NCBI GenBank assembly: GCA_036268055.1
Contig: DATAUW010000041.1
Span: forward strand, 124,001-188,000
From: Verrucomicrobiia bacterium
GTDB taxonomy: Bacteria > Verrucomicrobiota > Verrucomicrobiia > Limisphaerales > Pedosphaeraceae
Length of the DNA stretch: 64,000 nucleotides
Reading direction: 5' to 3'
Under the pieces are notes generated by a model. The model worked only from the letters and a program-made list of their open reading frames with translations, did not search any database and was not told the DNA's origin. Positions 9,740 to 20,682 of the stretch are shown piece after piece. The position numbers and the translations under genes are program-made. Every line of letters begins with the position of its first letter. The stretch's first letter is position 1.

Positions 9740-12328
9740 TCAAGCCGCCGTCAGCGGTCCGAACTTGCGCAATGAAATGACGGGTTGTTCCGCCGCGCGC
9801 GATTGCGCCAGGTCCACATTGAACTCCGCCACCCAATCGTTCAATTCTTCCGGGTCCACCAACATCTGCTGCACGCGCCAGGATTTCTTGTCCTCGGCGA
9901 CGGTCACGTAAGTGTGGCGCAGGTTCCGCGCATTGGGATTCAGGCAAAGGTCTTGATGCTCGATGTAATACGCATCCAGCGCCGCCCGCAGTGGGTCGGC
10001 ATTCCACGGCCCGCCGTCGGGATGCTCCGAACCGTCAAGGCTCGCCAGCGCCTGCTCAAAATCGCCGATGATCAGCCCGCGCAAAAAAGTAAATATGCGC
10101 ACGCGAATCGCCGCCGTGAACGCCTTCGTGTCGCGCGTGATGTCCTTGTCCGCTTCTTCGGCTCCGGGTGGCCGCACTTCCTTCGCCTCGCCGCGCGGCT
10201 GGTAATTCGGGTCGCGCATCTTTTCCCACTCGTCCATCAGGCTCGAGTCCACCTGCCGCAGCATCGTGCCGAGATACAATTCCATTTCCCGCACCGCGTC
10301 ATTCTTGGCCGCGTCGGGCACGGTTTGTTCCAGGACTTTATGAACGCTGGAAAGATGCCGCAGCAACAGGCCCTCCGCGCGTTGCAACTCATAATCCTTG
10401 ATGTAATCGCCGAACGACCGGAACTGCTCGAACATTTCCCGCGCGATGGATTTCGGCCGGATATTTTCCTGCCCCACCCACGGATGCCGGTCGGCAAACG
10501 CGTTGAACGTCGCATAAACAAATTCGCGATTCGGCTTCGGATGCTCAAGCTTCTCCAATTCCTCCATGCGCTGATCGTATTCCATCCCCTGCTGTTTCAT
10601 CTCCGCCATCTTCTGGTCTTTGACCCGGTCGAGTTGCTTGCGCAAAATCATCCCCGGATCTTCCAGAATGGATTCCACCAGCGTGATCAGTTCCAGCGCA
10701 TAATCCGGCGATTGCGGGTCGAGCAGCGGAATCGTTTCCAAAAGATAAAGCGACAGCGTCTGATCCATCGAAAAATCTTCCTGCAAATCCACGTTCACCC
10801 GCAGGTGCGCGCCGCTTGCCGTCCTCGGCATGAACTCCACGATCTTCCGGTCAACCAATGAACGAAATAATTGCCACGCCCGTTTGACATGCGCCTTCTT
10901 CGCCTTCGGCGTCTCATGCGAATGCGCGATCAATTCCTGCATCGCGCCGCAGCCGTCGCCGTCGCGGCTGAGCACATTCAATAACATCCCGTGCGAAACC
11001 TGGAATCGCGACACCAGCCGTTCCGGCAACGCGCTGATCAGCCGCGTGAAAGTATTTTTATCCCACGCGACAAAATTTTTCTCCGGTGGCTGGCGGCGCA
11101 CAAATTTCTTGCCCGCCTTCGAGGACTTTTCTTCCAGCCGCAAATTTTCCACGACATGTTCCGGCGCCTGCGCCACCACCCAGCCGCGGTCGTCGAACCC
11201 CTTCCGTCCCGCGCGCCCGCCGATCTGATGAAAATCCCGCGCGCTAAGAATGCCGGTTTTTTGCCCGTCGAACTTGCAGAGTTTCGTGAACAATACCGTG
11301 CGGATCGGCACATTGATTCCCACTCCCAGCGTGTCCGTCCCGCAAATGATCTTGAGCAAACCCTTTTGCGCGAGTTGCTCGACGAGCACGCGATACTTCG
11401 GCAACAAACCCGCGTGATGCAAGCCGATGCCGTGTCGCAGCCACTTCTTGATGTCCGGTCCGTACGGGCTCGTGAATTTAAAACCTTCGATCGCGCGCGC
11501 GATGGCTTCCTTTTCCTCGCGCGTGCAGACATTGATGCTCGTGAAATCCTGCGCGCTTTGCGACGCCTCAAGCTGCGTGAAATGCACCACGTAAATCGGA
11601 CTCTTGCCCTCGGCAGCCAAACTTTCGAGCGTTTGCGCCAGCGACAATTCCGAATAAGCATATTCCAGCGGCACGGGCCGATGCGTGGAATGGATGGTGA
11701 CAGTCTCGCGCCCATTGAGCCGCGTGAGTTCCTCCTCAAAAAAAGTGGTATCGCCCAGCGTCGCCGACATCAAAAGAAATCTCGATTGCGACAGCGTCAG
11801 CAACGGCACTTGCCACGCGACGCCGCGTTCACGGTCCGCGTAATAATGAAACTCATCCATGATGACATCTGCCACATCCGCGCGGTTGCCCTCGCGCAAA
11901 GCGATGTTCGCCAGAATTTCCGCAGTGCAGCAAAGGATCGGCGCGTCCCGATTGACCGACGCATCCCCCGTGCTCAGCCCGATATTGTCCGGCCCGAAAT
12001 CGCGGCAAAGGCTCAACCACTTTTCATTTACCAGCGCCTTGATCGGGCAGGTGTAGATCGAGCGCTTGCCTTGCGCGAGCGACTTGAAATGGAGCGCGGC
12101 GGCGACCAGCGATTTGCCCGACCCGGTCGGCGTGTTGAGGATGACATTTTTTTCCTCGAACAATTCCAGGATCGCGGCCTCTTGCGCGGGATAAAGCTGA
12201 AGCTTGCGCGACTCGACATAATCCAAAAACCGTCCCAGCAGGACATCATTCGCCGCGCCGCCGTCGCGCGGTATCAAGTCATAAAGCGTGGTTGCCACAA
12301 CGCCGATTCTACCACCCGCGCCCTCCAA
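9740..12328 (-). CDS. Ski2-like DEAD/DEAH-box helicase with DUF3516 C-terminal region
   Basis: About 862 residues. Superfamily 2 helicase motifs are all present: motif I TPTGSGKS (Lys72), motif II DEFH at 158-161, motif III SAT at 188-190, and motif [12 protein letters not shown]. The long C-terminal half matches the DUF3516 region of bacterial Ski2/Mtr4-like RNA helicases. The likely role is ATP-driven RNA (or DNA) unwinding, perhaps in RNA turnover. The frame opens with TTG at 12328; GTG 12298 is an alternative start. The gene begins 12 bp after panE on the same strand, so the two are probably co-transcribed, although no functional link is evident. Compare the second Ski2-like helicase at 40493. 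Confidence 0.85.
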   Translation of the reverse strand: MEGAGGRIGVVATTLYDLIPRDGGAANDVLLGRFLDYVESRKLQLYPAQEAAILELFEEKNVILNTPTGSGKSLVAAALHFKSLAQGKRSIYTCPIKALVNEKWLSLCRDFGPDNIGLSTGDASVNRDAPILCCTAEILANIALREGNRADVADVIMDEFHYYADRERGVAWQVPLLTLSQSRFLLMSATLGDTTFFEEELTRLNGRETVTIHSTHRPVPLEYAYSELSLAQTLESLAAEGKSPIYVVHFTQLEASQSAQDFTSINVCTREEKEAIARAIEGFKFTSPYGPDIKKWLRHGIGLHHAGLLPKYRVLVEQLAQKGLLKIICGTDTLGVGINVPIRTVLFTKLCKFDGQKTGILSARDFHQIGGRAGRKGFDDRGWVVAQAPEHVVENLRLEEKSSKAGKKFVRRQPPEKNFVAWDKNTFTRLISALPERLVSRFQVSHGMLLNVLSRDGDGCGAMQELIAHSHETPKAKKAHVKRAWQLFRSLVDRKIVEFMPRTASGAHLRVNVDLQEDFSMDQTLSLYLLETIPLLDPQSPDYALELITLVESILEDPGMILRKQLDRVKDQKMAEMKQQGMEYDQRMEELEKLEHPKPNREFVYATFNAFADRHPWVGQENIRPKSIAREMFEQFRSFGDYIKDYELQRAEGLLLRHLSSVHKVLEQTVPDAAKNDAVREMELYLGTMLRQVDSSLMDEWEKMRDPNYQPRGEAKEVRPPGAEEADKDITRDTKAFTAAIRVRIFTFLRGLIIGDFEQALASLDGSEHPDGGPWNADPLRAALDAYYIEHQDLCLNPNARNLRHTYVTVAEDKKSWRVQQMLVDPEELNDWVAEFNVDLAQSRAAEQPVISLRKFGPLTAA

Positions 12329-12340
12329 TAAGAAGCGCCG

Positions 12341-13309
12341 TTATTGCGCGCGCTTCATTCGTTCGAGCCCCACCAGCACCTCGCACAACGCCGCCAATCG
12401 CGGCGTCGCCACACCCGCCTCCCGCGCCTGCCGCAACGGTTCGAGAAACAAACTCTCCAATTCCAGCGGCAACCCGTTTTCAAAATCCAGCAACGTCGAG
12501 GCCTTGTAAGCGCCCATCGCCCGCGTCCGCGCAATTTGCTTTTCCGCCGTCGCGACCGGCACATCCAATTTTTTCGCGTTCGCCACCGCGATCACTTCCA
12601 GCATCAATTCGCGCACTAATTGTTCCCAACGCGCCTCCCCCAGAAGTTTTTCGGTTGGAACACACGCCTCAAGCTTGCTCGGCAAAATTCCCGCCGCCAC
12701 CGCCTCATACCCCGCCGCGCCCGCCACCCCGAGCCCATTGAACGGAATATTCCACACCAATTTCTCCCAATGCGCCGTCTCCAAACTCTCCGCAACTTTG
12801 CAAGGCACGCCCGAATGACGAATCCTCCCGGCAATGTCATGTGTGCGCAACTCCGGCCCGCGCCCAAATTCCCCCATCACAACCGCCCCATGCACAATGT
12901 GCTGAATGACACCCGGCTCAATGCGATTCAAACACACAAAACACAACCCACCCAAAATCTTTTCCCCGCCAAAAAGTTTCGCCAGCCGCTCCTCATTCCC
13001 CAAACCATTTTGCAGCGTGAGAATCGCCGTCGAATCTCCCACCAACGGCTTCAGCAAATGTCCCAACTGATCATTCGCCGTGGTCTTCAGCCCGATCAAA
13101 ACCAAATCGCAAATCCCAATCTCTTTCGCCCCGCGCGCGCACTTCGGTTGAAAACTAAAATCCCCCTCCGCGCTGCGAATCAGCACGCCATTGCGGCTCA
13201 CCGCCTCATAATCCGAGCGCAACAGGAAATGCATTTCCTCGCCCGAATGCCCGAGCTTCGCGCCGTAATAACTGCCCACCGCGCCGCAGCCCACCACCGC
13301 AATTTTCAT
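12341..13309 (-). CDS. panE: 2-dehydropantoate 2-reductase (ketopantoate reductase)
   Basis: 322 residues. The N-terminal Rossmann motif VVGCGAVGSYYGAKL binds NADPH, and the C-terminal ApbA/PanE helical domain contains the NIPFNGLG segment expected around the active site. The enzyme reduces ketopantoate to pantoate in pantothenate/CoA synthesis. ApbA/PanE-like paralogues are common, so the exact substrate is probable rather than certain. It lies downstream of the HU terminator and just upstream of the Ski2-like helicase. Confidence 0.82.
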   Translation of the reverse strand: MKIAVVGCGAVGSYYGAKLGHSGEEMHFLLRSDYEAVSRNGVLIRSAEGDFSFQPKCARGAKEIGICDLVLIGLKTTANDQLGHLLKPLVGDSTAILTLQNGLGNEERLAKLFGGEKILGGLCFVCLNRIEPGVIQHIVHGAVVMGEFGRGPELRTHDIAGRIRHSGVPCKVAESLETAHWEKLVWNIPFNGLGVAGAAGYEAVAAGILPSKLEACVPTEKLLGEARWEQLVRELMLEVIAVANAKKLDVPVATAEKQIARTRAMGAYKASTLLDFENGLPLELESLFLEPLRQAREAGVATPRLAALCEVLVGLERMKRAQ

Positions 13310-13337
13310 AAGTCTCCGCTCATTGCTCGTCGTTGAA

Positions 13338-13370
13338 ATAAAAAAGGCACTCCGAAAAAATCAGAGTGCC
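13338..13370 (-). terminator. Rho-independent terminator of the HU gene
   Basis: Read on the minus strand, GGCACTCTGA pairs with TCGGAGTGCC (10 bp with one G-U pair, 5-nt loop, 13346-13370), followed by TTTTTTAT. It lies about 20 bp after the HU stop and separates HU from panE. Confidence 0.9.
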
Positions 13371-13389
13371 CTGAGAAAAACGCTTTATC

Positions 13390-13677
13390 TTACTTGGCGC
13401 CGAGGATCGCGTCCTTGGCCGCCTTCGCCACGCGGAACTTCACCACGCGCTTGGCGGGGATGTTGATGGATTCGCCGGTCGCAGGATTGCGGCCGATGCG
13501 CGCCTTGCGGTTCACGAGCACCAATTTGCCCAAACCAGGGAGAGTGAAAGTGTTCTTGGCATTCTTATACGCCAGCTCGGCGATTGAATCGAGGATTTCG
13601 GCCGCCTGCTTCTTGCTGAGAGAATTCTTCTCGGCGATCGCAGCGGCGACTTGGGACTTGGACAATGCTTTTGCCAT
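13390..13677 (-). CDS. HU-family DNA-binding protein
   Basis: 95 residues covering the full HU/IHF fold: the N-terminal dimerisation helices (LSKSQVAAAIAEKNSLSKKQ) and the DNA-binding arm GRNPATGESINIPAKRVVKF with its conserved RNPxTG and Pro. It is a nucleoid-architecture protein that bends and compacts DNA. It is a single-gene unit with its own terminator. A possible promoter (TTGCGC, 18-bp spacer, TAGATA on the minus strand) lies upstream. Confidence 0.95.
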   Translation of the reverse strand: MAKALSKSQVAAAIAEKNSLSKKQAAEILDSIAELAYKNAKNTFTLPGLGKLVLVNRKARIGRNPATGESINIPAKRVVKFRVAKAAKDAILGAK

Positions 13678-13856
13678 AGTGTGTTTTTTAGTTGTAGTTA
13701 TGTTTAATAAAGTCGTTTGACTTGGCCGTATCTAAAGCCGTTCACGACGGTGGCGCAAGTAGAAAATTATAATATTTATTGGAATTATTGAGGTTTTTTC
13801 ACACCGCTGGCAAAGCTCAGGCTTGACATCAACCCGCTTTTTAACACCATCCCAAC
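13678..13856. promoter_or_regulatory. Divergent intergenic region between HU and the Ser/Thr kinase
   Basis: 179 bp with AT-rich patches. On the minus strand a candidate -10 (TAGATA, 13729-13734) and -35 (TTGCGC, 13753-13758) have an 18-bp spacer and would drive HU. On the plus strand TTGACA occurs at about 13823 without a well-spaced -10. These are visual matches only. Confidence 0.35.
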
Positions 13857-14855
<999 letters not shown>

Positions 14856-14894
14856 TTTCGCGGATTACTCTGCCATCGCCTAAAAATTGGCGCT

Positions 14895-15788
14895 ATGAAA
14901 CGTCCTTCCTCCTCGATTGTAAATCTTGGCTTGCTCCAGACTTCGTGCTCGGCTGATCCCGCCGCGAACCTGAAGAAGGCCCTCGCTTTCGCTGAGCGCG
15001 CTGCGAAACAAGGCGCGCAAATCATCTGCACTCAGGAACTGTTTCGGTCGCAATATTTCTGCCAGTCGGAAGACCACAAATATTTTCAACTCGCCGAATC
15101 CATTCCCGGCCCCAGCACCGCGGCATTTCAAAAGCTCGCAAAGAAACATTCCGTCGTGATCATCGCGTCGTTGTTCGAGAAGCGCGCCGCTGGTCTTTAT
15201 CACAACACAGCCGCGATCATTGACGCCGATGGCTCGCTGCTGGGCATCTATCGCAAGATGCACATTCCCGATGATCCGTTGTTCTACGAAAAATTTTATT
15301 TCACTCCCGGCGACCTTGGTTTTCGCGCGTGGAAAACCCGTTACGGAAAAATCGGCGTGTTGATCTGCTGGGACCAATGGTATCCCGAAGGCGCACGGCT
15401 CACGGCGATGCAGGGCGCGGAAATTTTGTTTTACCCCACCGCGATCGGCTGGCATCCCGGCGAGAAAGCGGAGTACGGCGTCAATCAACATGGCGCATGG
15501 GAACTCATTCAACGCAGCCACGCCGTCGCCAACGGCTGCTACGTCGCGGTGACTAATCGCATCGGCACCGAAAAACCGATTGGCGGGGACGGCCTTGAAT
15601 TTTGGGGACAAAGTTTTGTCGCGGGAACCTCCGGCCAACTGCTCGCCAAAGCCAGCGTGGATAAAGAGGAAACGCTGATCGTCCCGATTGACCTTTCCAA
15701 AGTGGATGTCACCCGCACGCATTGGCCCTTTCTCCGCGACCGCCGCATTGATGCCTATGACGGTCTCACCCGGCGCTTGATTGATTGA
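14895..15788 (+). CDS. aguB: N-carbamoylputrescine amidase-like carbon-nitrogen hydrolase
   Basis: 297 residues, the usual length of the family. The nitrilase-superfamily triad is Glu48 (TQELF), Lys121 (YRKMHIPDD) and Cys158 (LICWDQWYPE). The segments YRKMHIPDDP, FYFTPGD and GWHPGEK match N-carbamoylputrescine amidases, which release putrescine, CO2 and ammonia in polyamine synthesis from agmatine. The partner agmatine deiminase (aguA) is not in the window, so the substrate is by similarity only. The gene starts 39 bp after the kinase gene and is followed 16 bp later by an SDR gene. Confidence 0.85.
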   Translation: MKRPSSSIVNLGLLQTSCSADPAANLKKALAFAERAAKQGAQIICTQELFRSQYFCQSEDHKYFQLAESIPGPSTAAFQKLAKKHSVVIIASLFEKRAAGLYHNTAAIIDADGSLLGIYRKMHIPDDPLFYEKFYFTPGDLGFRAWKTRYGKIGVLICWDQWYPEGARLTAMQGAEILFYPTAIGWHPGEKAEYGVNQHGAWELIQRSHAVANGCYVAVTNRIGTEKPIGGDGLEFWGQSFVAGTSGQLLAKASVDKEETLIVPIDLSKVDVTRTHWPFLRDRRIDAYDGLTRRLID

Positions 15789-15804
15789 CGCCTGCCGCGC
15801 CGCT

Positions 15805-16653
15805 ATGCGCACCACCTGGATCACCGGCGCTCAAGGCCTCATCGGAAATTATCTCGTGCAGTCGGCCGCTCAGTTTGCTCCCGGCGAACACGTCATCGGA
15901 CTGACTCGCGCGCAAGTTGACCTCACCGACTTCTCTGCCGTTCGCGAATTGTTTCGCAAACAAAAACCGCAACAAATCATTCATTGCGCCGCGCTCAGCC
16001 AAAGCCCCGCATGTCAGGCAAACCCAGCCCTCGCGCGAAAAGTAAATGTGGAAGCCACCGCGCTTCTCGCCGAACTCGCCGCCGCCATCCCCTTGATTTT
16101 TTTCTCCACCGATTTGGTTTTTGATGGCCGCCTTGGAAATTACACCGAGTCCGCTACGGTAAATCCTCTAAGCATTTATGCTGAAACCAAAGTTGCCGCC
16201 GAAAAAATCGTGCTCACGAATCCGCGTCACAGCGTGATTCGCACTTCCCTCAATGGCGGAATCTCGCCCGGCGGCAACCGCGGCTTCAACGAAGAATTGC
16301 GCCGTGCCTGGAAAGACGGACGCACCTTGCGGCTCTTCGACGACGAATATCGTTCGCCGATTCCAGCGGTCGCGACCGCCAGAGCCGTGTGGGAATTCGC
16401 GGCGCAAGATCAACCCGGGCTCTACCACGTCGCAGGCTGCGCTCGCCTTTCGCGCTGGCAAATCGGCCAACTCATCGCCGCGCGCTGGCCGCAACTGAAC
16501 CCAAAGATCGAAGCCGCGTCCTTGAAGGAATATTCCGGCGCGCCCCGTCCCCCCGATTCCTCACTAAATTGCTCAAAGATTCAAAAATTATTGAGTTTTC
16601 CCCTGCCGGGACTTGATGAATGGCTAGCCGCTCATCCGCAGGAAATTTTTTAG
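15805..16653 (+). CDS. RmlD-like SDR (dTDP-4-dehydrorhamnose reductase family)
   Basis: 282 residues from the ATG at 15805; a TTG at 15781 would overlap the previous gene. The Rossmann motif TGAQGLIG, the FFSTDLVFDG segment and the YAETK catalytic motif (YxxxK) are typical of the extended SDR/RmlD family, which reduces nucleotide sugars such as dTDP-4-dehydrorhamnose. No other rml gene is nearby, so the substrate is uncertain; a methionine adenosyltransferase beta-subunit-like relative is another possibility. It converges on the GH44 gene with 15 bp between stops. Confidence 0.75.
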   Translation: MRTTWITGAQGLIGNYLVQSAAQFAPGEHVIGLTRAQVDLTDFSAVRELFRKQKPQQIIHCAALSQSPACQANPALARKVNVEATALLAELAAAIPLIFFSTDLVFDGRLGNYTESATVNPLSIYAETKVAAEKIVLTNPRHSVIRTSLNGGISPGGNRGFNEELRRAWKDGRTLRLFDDEYRSPIPAVATARAVWEFAAQDQPGLYHVAGCARLSRWQIGQLIAARWPQLNPKIEAASLKEYSGAPRPPDSSLNCSKIQKLLSFPLPGLDEWLAAHPQEIF

Positions 16654-16668
16654 CCAATTCAAAATTCA

Positions 16669-18993
16669 CTATAACTGTTTGGCGCGAAAGAAAGCTTTTT
16701 GGTATCCCGCTGGAAAAAGAAAATTCGTCGGCGACGAGCCCATGATATTCGTCGAAAGCGAAACCCAATTATTGTTGTTCGTCGAGACTTGCAGCACGTA
16801 GGTCTGTCCCATCTGGCCATTGAGAGTCACGCTGATATTGCCATCTTCGCGTACGGGACCGGCCGCTAACGCAAAAGACTTCGCCGCCGCCAAAATAAAA
16901 AGCGTGACGCTTTGGCCGGGGACCACCGTCGTTAATTTGCCGCCGCTGTAGGCAGCATCGTTCAAGCGCGCGATGGTGTTGCTCGAATTAAGCTGCCACA
17001 CTTGCGCCAAACCGGTGCCCGTAAAATTCGTGACCGCTAGCGTCATCGGCGTGATGCCGGATAAATATTTGCTGATCACTATGACCGTCAATGCTCCATC
17101 ACTCGCGCGCTCGGCGGCAAAGGCCGCGACATTATCTGGATTCGGCCCGCTGGCGGAAACACTCGTATCTCCAAACGTGGATTTTGCGCCGTCATAATTG
17201 CGATACATTTTAACCGCGAGGTAAGTCGGAGTGCCGGCATCGGGAGTCGTCCAGCGCGTCGCGAGATCGAGGCTTTGCCGTCCGAAAATTCCCAGCAAAT
17301 CTGCCTGCGCCGTCGCTCCATTCATATACGGCTCGGCGCCCCAATTATATTCAGTGATGCCGATTTTCGTGCCCGGATAATAATTAGTCACCCAGCCTTG
17401 CATCCGCGGAATCAGATCAATGACGCTGTTGATATAACTGGGGTCCACATAATTGCTGTCCCAGAATTGGCGCGTCGTGCTGTTGCGCAACAACTGAGTC
17501 GCCGCGTCCACCGCCGTCTGCGAACTCACGCTGCCTTCCTGCGGATAACAATGCAAAGTGAAATAATCCAGCAGGCGCACGCCCGTGGCGACATCATGCT
17601 GATGCAACTGATTCAGCAGCCACGGCATGTAATCCCATCCGCCATTGGTTTTGCGATCAGGATAATCCGCCGAGTTGTAATCATTGTGCGCGCCCGACCA
17701 TTGTTGATCGTAACCGCTGTAAAGATAACCATTCCAACCCCATTCTTCCGGCCCCAACACCAGCGCATTTGAGTCCACGCTTTTCACCATCGTCGCGTAA
17801 TTGGTGAAGTCGTGAAAAATTTCCTGCATCGTCGTGCCAATGGGATGAATGTCGCGATGCGTCGAAAACCACAGCGTGTGCTCATTGTCCATGAGGTAAT
17901 AACCCACGCCGCCGTTCGTGGACAACCCCCACTTGTTCGTCAAATGTTGCAGCCAGCTTTTCTCAAAATTCACATCCACCGCCACGTTCGCGTCGGTGGG
18001 ATTATTCCACGTGATAAGCCGGCTGTTCGTCACGCTGATGCCATTGCCCGCGTCCGGCAGATATTGGTCGGTGCTCGTCTGCGGCCCATATTTGGCCACC
18101 GAATAACTTCCCAGCTTCCCGCGCCCTGGCCCAAGTATCGGCGCCCAGCCAATCATCGGAACCGTGATCAGCGGCTTCGCGCCCGCTGCTTTGGTCGAAC
18201 TGATGAAACTGTCGTCAGCCGCTCCCGGCGTGCCCGATGAAGAATCTTCGATGCTCTCGAAATAATAATCATTGGCGTGATTGTGAGCATCAATCTGCCA
18301 GTTGTAACGCGTCTCGGCATTGCCACCGGAACGGTTGATGGGAACATTCAAATCCGCAACTTGCGCCTGCGATGCGAATGCCACGCCGTAAATCAATGGA
18401 CTGATCGGATGCCGATTCGCATTCGCGTCCACCATAATATTTGCGGTCGCATTCGTCGGCATTTCGAAATTCGTATTTGCCAGAAGCGTGATGTCGTCCA
18501 CATAAAAAATCGGCTGCGCTGACGCCGATTGGCTTTGAATCCAAAACCCGTCCATGTTGGGCGCATCAGAAACTCCCAATGCGCTGAGCGGTACGCTGAC
18601 AAAGTTCCACTTTCCGGCAGTCAGCGATGGAATTTGATAAAAGCTGGTCTGGGACGTGCCGCTCAAAGTGCCGTTGACTTGCAACGCTTGAGCGCCACCC
18701 GTCGCGGGATAAATCCAAAACGTCAGATTGGTATAAAGGTCCGCGCTGAAAGCTGTGTGATGCAGATAAAGCGCCTGATACGCGCCGCAGTTGACACTGA
18801 TGGAATCGGCTCCGGTATGTATTTGATTCGTCGCGCTGAGATTCACCGTCGCCCAGGAATAGTCCGACCAGCCGTTTTGCAACGAATCTATAAAAACCGT
18901 TTGATCGCTCACCTGCGCGAACCCGCCGCGCGCATCTCCAAGCAGAAATGCGATGGCGCATGCAAAAACATAAAAACCGCGACTGGCTTTCAT
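16669..18993 (-). CDS. Glycoside hydrolase family 44 protein, secreted
   Basis: 774 residues. A signal peptide (residues 1-26, ending ARGGFAQ) is followed by an N-terminal beta-sandwich resembling a carbohydrate-binding module (~30-175), the GH44 catalytic domain (~190-660) and a C-terminal beta domain. NRSGGNAETRYNWQ is the GH44 signature. The acid/base Glu is expected in YYLMDNEHTLW and the nucleophile in GITEYNWGAE, by analogy with characterised GH44 endoglucanases. The family cleaves cellulose and xyloglucan. The gene is alone on the minus strand between plus-strand genes. Confidence 0.88.
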   Translation of the reverse strand: MKASRGFYVFACAIAFLLGDARGGFAQVSDQTVFIDSLQNGWSDYSWATVNLSATNQIHTGADSISVNCGAYQALYLHHTAFSADLYTNLTFWIYPATGGAQALQVNGTLSGTSQTSFYQIPSLTAGKWNFVSVPLSALGVSDAPNMDGFWIQSQSASAQPIFYVDDITLLANTNFEMPTNATANIMVDANANRHPISPLIYGVAFASQAQVADLNVPINRSGGNAETRYNWQIDAHNHANDYYFESIEDSSSGTPGAADDSFISSTKAAGAKPLITVPMIGWAPILGPGRGKLGSYSVAKYGPQTSTDQYLPDAGNGISVTNSRLITWNNPTDANVAVDVNFEKSWLQHLTNKWGLSTNGGVGYYLMDNEHTLWFSTHRDIHPIGTTMQEIFHDFTNYATMVKSVDSNALVLGPEEWGWNGYLYSGYDQQWSGAHNDYNSADYPDRKTNGGWDYMPWLLNQLHQHDVATGVRLLDYFTLHCYPQEGSVSSQTAVDAATQLLRNSTTRQFWDSNYVDPSYINSVIDLIPRMQGWVTNYYPGTKIGITEYNWGAEPYMNGATAQADLLGIFGRQSLDLATRWTTPDAGTPTYLAVKMYRNYDGAKSTFGDTSVSASGPNPDNVAAFAAERASDGALTVIVISKYLSGITPMTLAVTNFTGTGLAQVWQLNSSNTIARLNDAAYSGGKLTTVVPGQSVTLFILAAAKSFALAAGPVREDGNISVTLNGQMGQTYVLQVSTNNNNWVSLSTNIMGSSPTNFLFPAGYQKAFFRAKQL

Positions 18994-19113
18994 CCTCTTT
19001 CACTATCACACAAAATGCCCGTTCGCAAAGATTCAGCCTCCCATTCGTGTCCTCAAAACTGACGATACTCCCTCGCCTCTTTTCTGTTGCGAATTCCCTG
19101 CTAAGCTCGCCGC

Positions 19114-19983
19114 GTGACCGAAGTTCCTGTATCTCAACCCGCGCGCTATCGCGGCAGGCTCGCGCCTTCGCCGACCGGTTTTCTGCATCTCGGCCACGCG
19201 CGCACATTCTGGACCGCGCAACAACGCGCCCGCGAACAGGATGGCACGCTCATTCTTCGCAACGAAGATTTGGATACCACGCGCTCCCGGCCTGAGTTCG
19301 TCACGGCGATGCTCGAAGATTTGCGCTGGTTTGGTTTTGAATGGAGCGAAGGCCCGGACTGCGGTGGTCCATTCGCACCTTACTCTCAAAGCGAGCGAAT
19401 GGATTTTTACCGTACCGCATTTGAAAAATTACGCGGCGGAAATTTCATCTATCCCTGCACTTGTTCGCGGAAAGACCTCCAATCATCCGCCTCCGCGCCC
19501 CACGCTGCCGATGATGAACTCATTTATCCCGGCACTTGCCGTCCGCCGCACGAGTCGCCGACAAACGGCCAAAAAATTTCCTGGCGTTTTCTCGTGCCCG
19601 ATGGCGAAACCATTTCCTTCACCGATCAATATTTCGGCGCGCAACAATTTGTCGCCGGACGCGACTTTGGCGACTTCGTCGTGTGGCGGCCCGACGGCAT
19701 CCCCGCATATCAACTGGCCGTCGTGGTTGACGATGCCGCCATGCGTATCACCGAAGTTGTCCGCGGTGCCGACCTTTTACTCTCCACCGCGCGGCAAATT
19801 CTTCTCTACCGCGCGCTCAGTCTGGCGCTGCCGCAATTTTATCATTGCCCATTGCTGACTGACGAACAAGGCACGCGATTGGCGAAACGTCACGGCGCGC
19901 TCAGCTTGCAAAATTTGCGTGCACAAGGTTTATCGCCCGAAACGATTCGTGAACGCTTTTTCAAACGCGCCTCAGTCCAGTAA
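19114..19983 (+). CDS. gluQ: Glutamyl-Q tRNA(Asp) synthetase
   Basis: 289 residues, the length of a truncated GluRS-like protein without anticodon-binding domain. The class I motifs are GFLHLGHA (HIGH) and GTRLAKRHGA (KMSKS equivalent). Zinc-binding cysteines occur in YPCTCSRKDL and YPGTCRPP. The enzyme attaches glutamate to the queuosine base of tRNA(Asp). The start is GTG at 19114. It joins miaE and tsaD as a third tRNA-modification gene of the window. Confidence 0.92.
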   Translation: MTEVPVSQPARYRGRLAPSPTGFLHLGHARTFWTAQQRAREQDGTLILRNEDLDTTRSRPEFVTAMLEDLRWFGFEWSEGPDCGGPFAPYSQSERMDFYRTAFEKLRGGNFIYPCTCSRKDLQSSASAPHAADDELIYPGTCRPPHESPTNGQKISWRFLVPDGETISFTDQYFGAQQFVAGRDFGDFVVWRPDGIPAYQLAVVVDDAAMRITEVVRGADLLLSTARQILLYRALSLALPQFYHCPLLTDEQGTRLAKRHGALSLQNLRAQGLSPETIRERFFKRASVQ

Positions 19984-20176
19984 ATGTTTGCTGCCGATTG
20001 CCGATCAAACGAATTCATTAACAAAAGTTAATGATTTGGCCCGCTTTTTCATATTTCGCAATTACCCATGGCATTTCGCAATGAATTTTAACTGCTAGGT
20101 GAGACAATTTGCCCCAAAACTAGTCTAAAATCGCGCGAAACCAATTTGGCAGACTAATAGCTACCTATACTTTGCT

Positions 20177-20623
20177 ATGAAAATTACATCTATCGCATTC
20201 GGCGAGGGAAAGAGCATCCCGGATAAATTTTCTAAATATGGGGCGAACCGGATTCCGCCTTTGCACATCGAAGGCATCCCCCGGCAGGCGCGCAGTCTCG
20301 CGCTGATCATGGACGACCCCGACGCGCCCAATGGAACTTTCACCCACTGGCTCGTCGCCAATATTGCGCCCGAAACAACGGACATTGAGGAAAACACCGA
20401 GCCTTCGGGCATCGTGCAAGGCATCAATGACTACGGCAAAAACAGCTACGGCGGCCCGAAACCGCCGTCCGGAACGCACCGGTATTTTTTCAAATTTTAC
20501 GCGCTCGATACCGTGCTTGAACTTGCCGAAGGCTTTTCGCGTGTGGAACTGGAACGGCAAATTAACAAACATTGCATCGAATCCGGCACCTTAATGGCCA
20601 TGTACACCCACAGCGGCGACTAA
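20177..20623 (+). CDS. YbhB/YbcL-type Raf kinase inhibitor-like (PEBP) protein
   Basis: 148 residues with the PEBP signatures MDDPDAPNGTFTHWLVANI and YGGPKPPSGTHRYFFKFYAL, which form the anion-binding pocket. There is no signal peptide. Bacterial members are small, stable proteins of unclear physiological role. The gene stands between gluQ and a hypothetical gene without obvious operon structure. Confidence 0.92.
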   Translation: MKITSIAFGEGKSIPDKFSKYGANRIPPLHIEGIPRQARSLALIMDDPDAPNGTFTHWLVANIAPETTDIEENTEPSGIVQGINDYGKNSYGGPKPPSGTHRYFFKFYALDTVLELAEGFSRVELERQINKHCIESGTLMAMYTHSGD

Positions 20624-20682
20624 ACCGTGTTGGCTCTATCTCCTTGCGGGAAACTTAAACAGCAGATAGGTGTTGTCTTGCT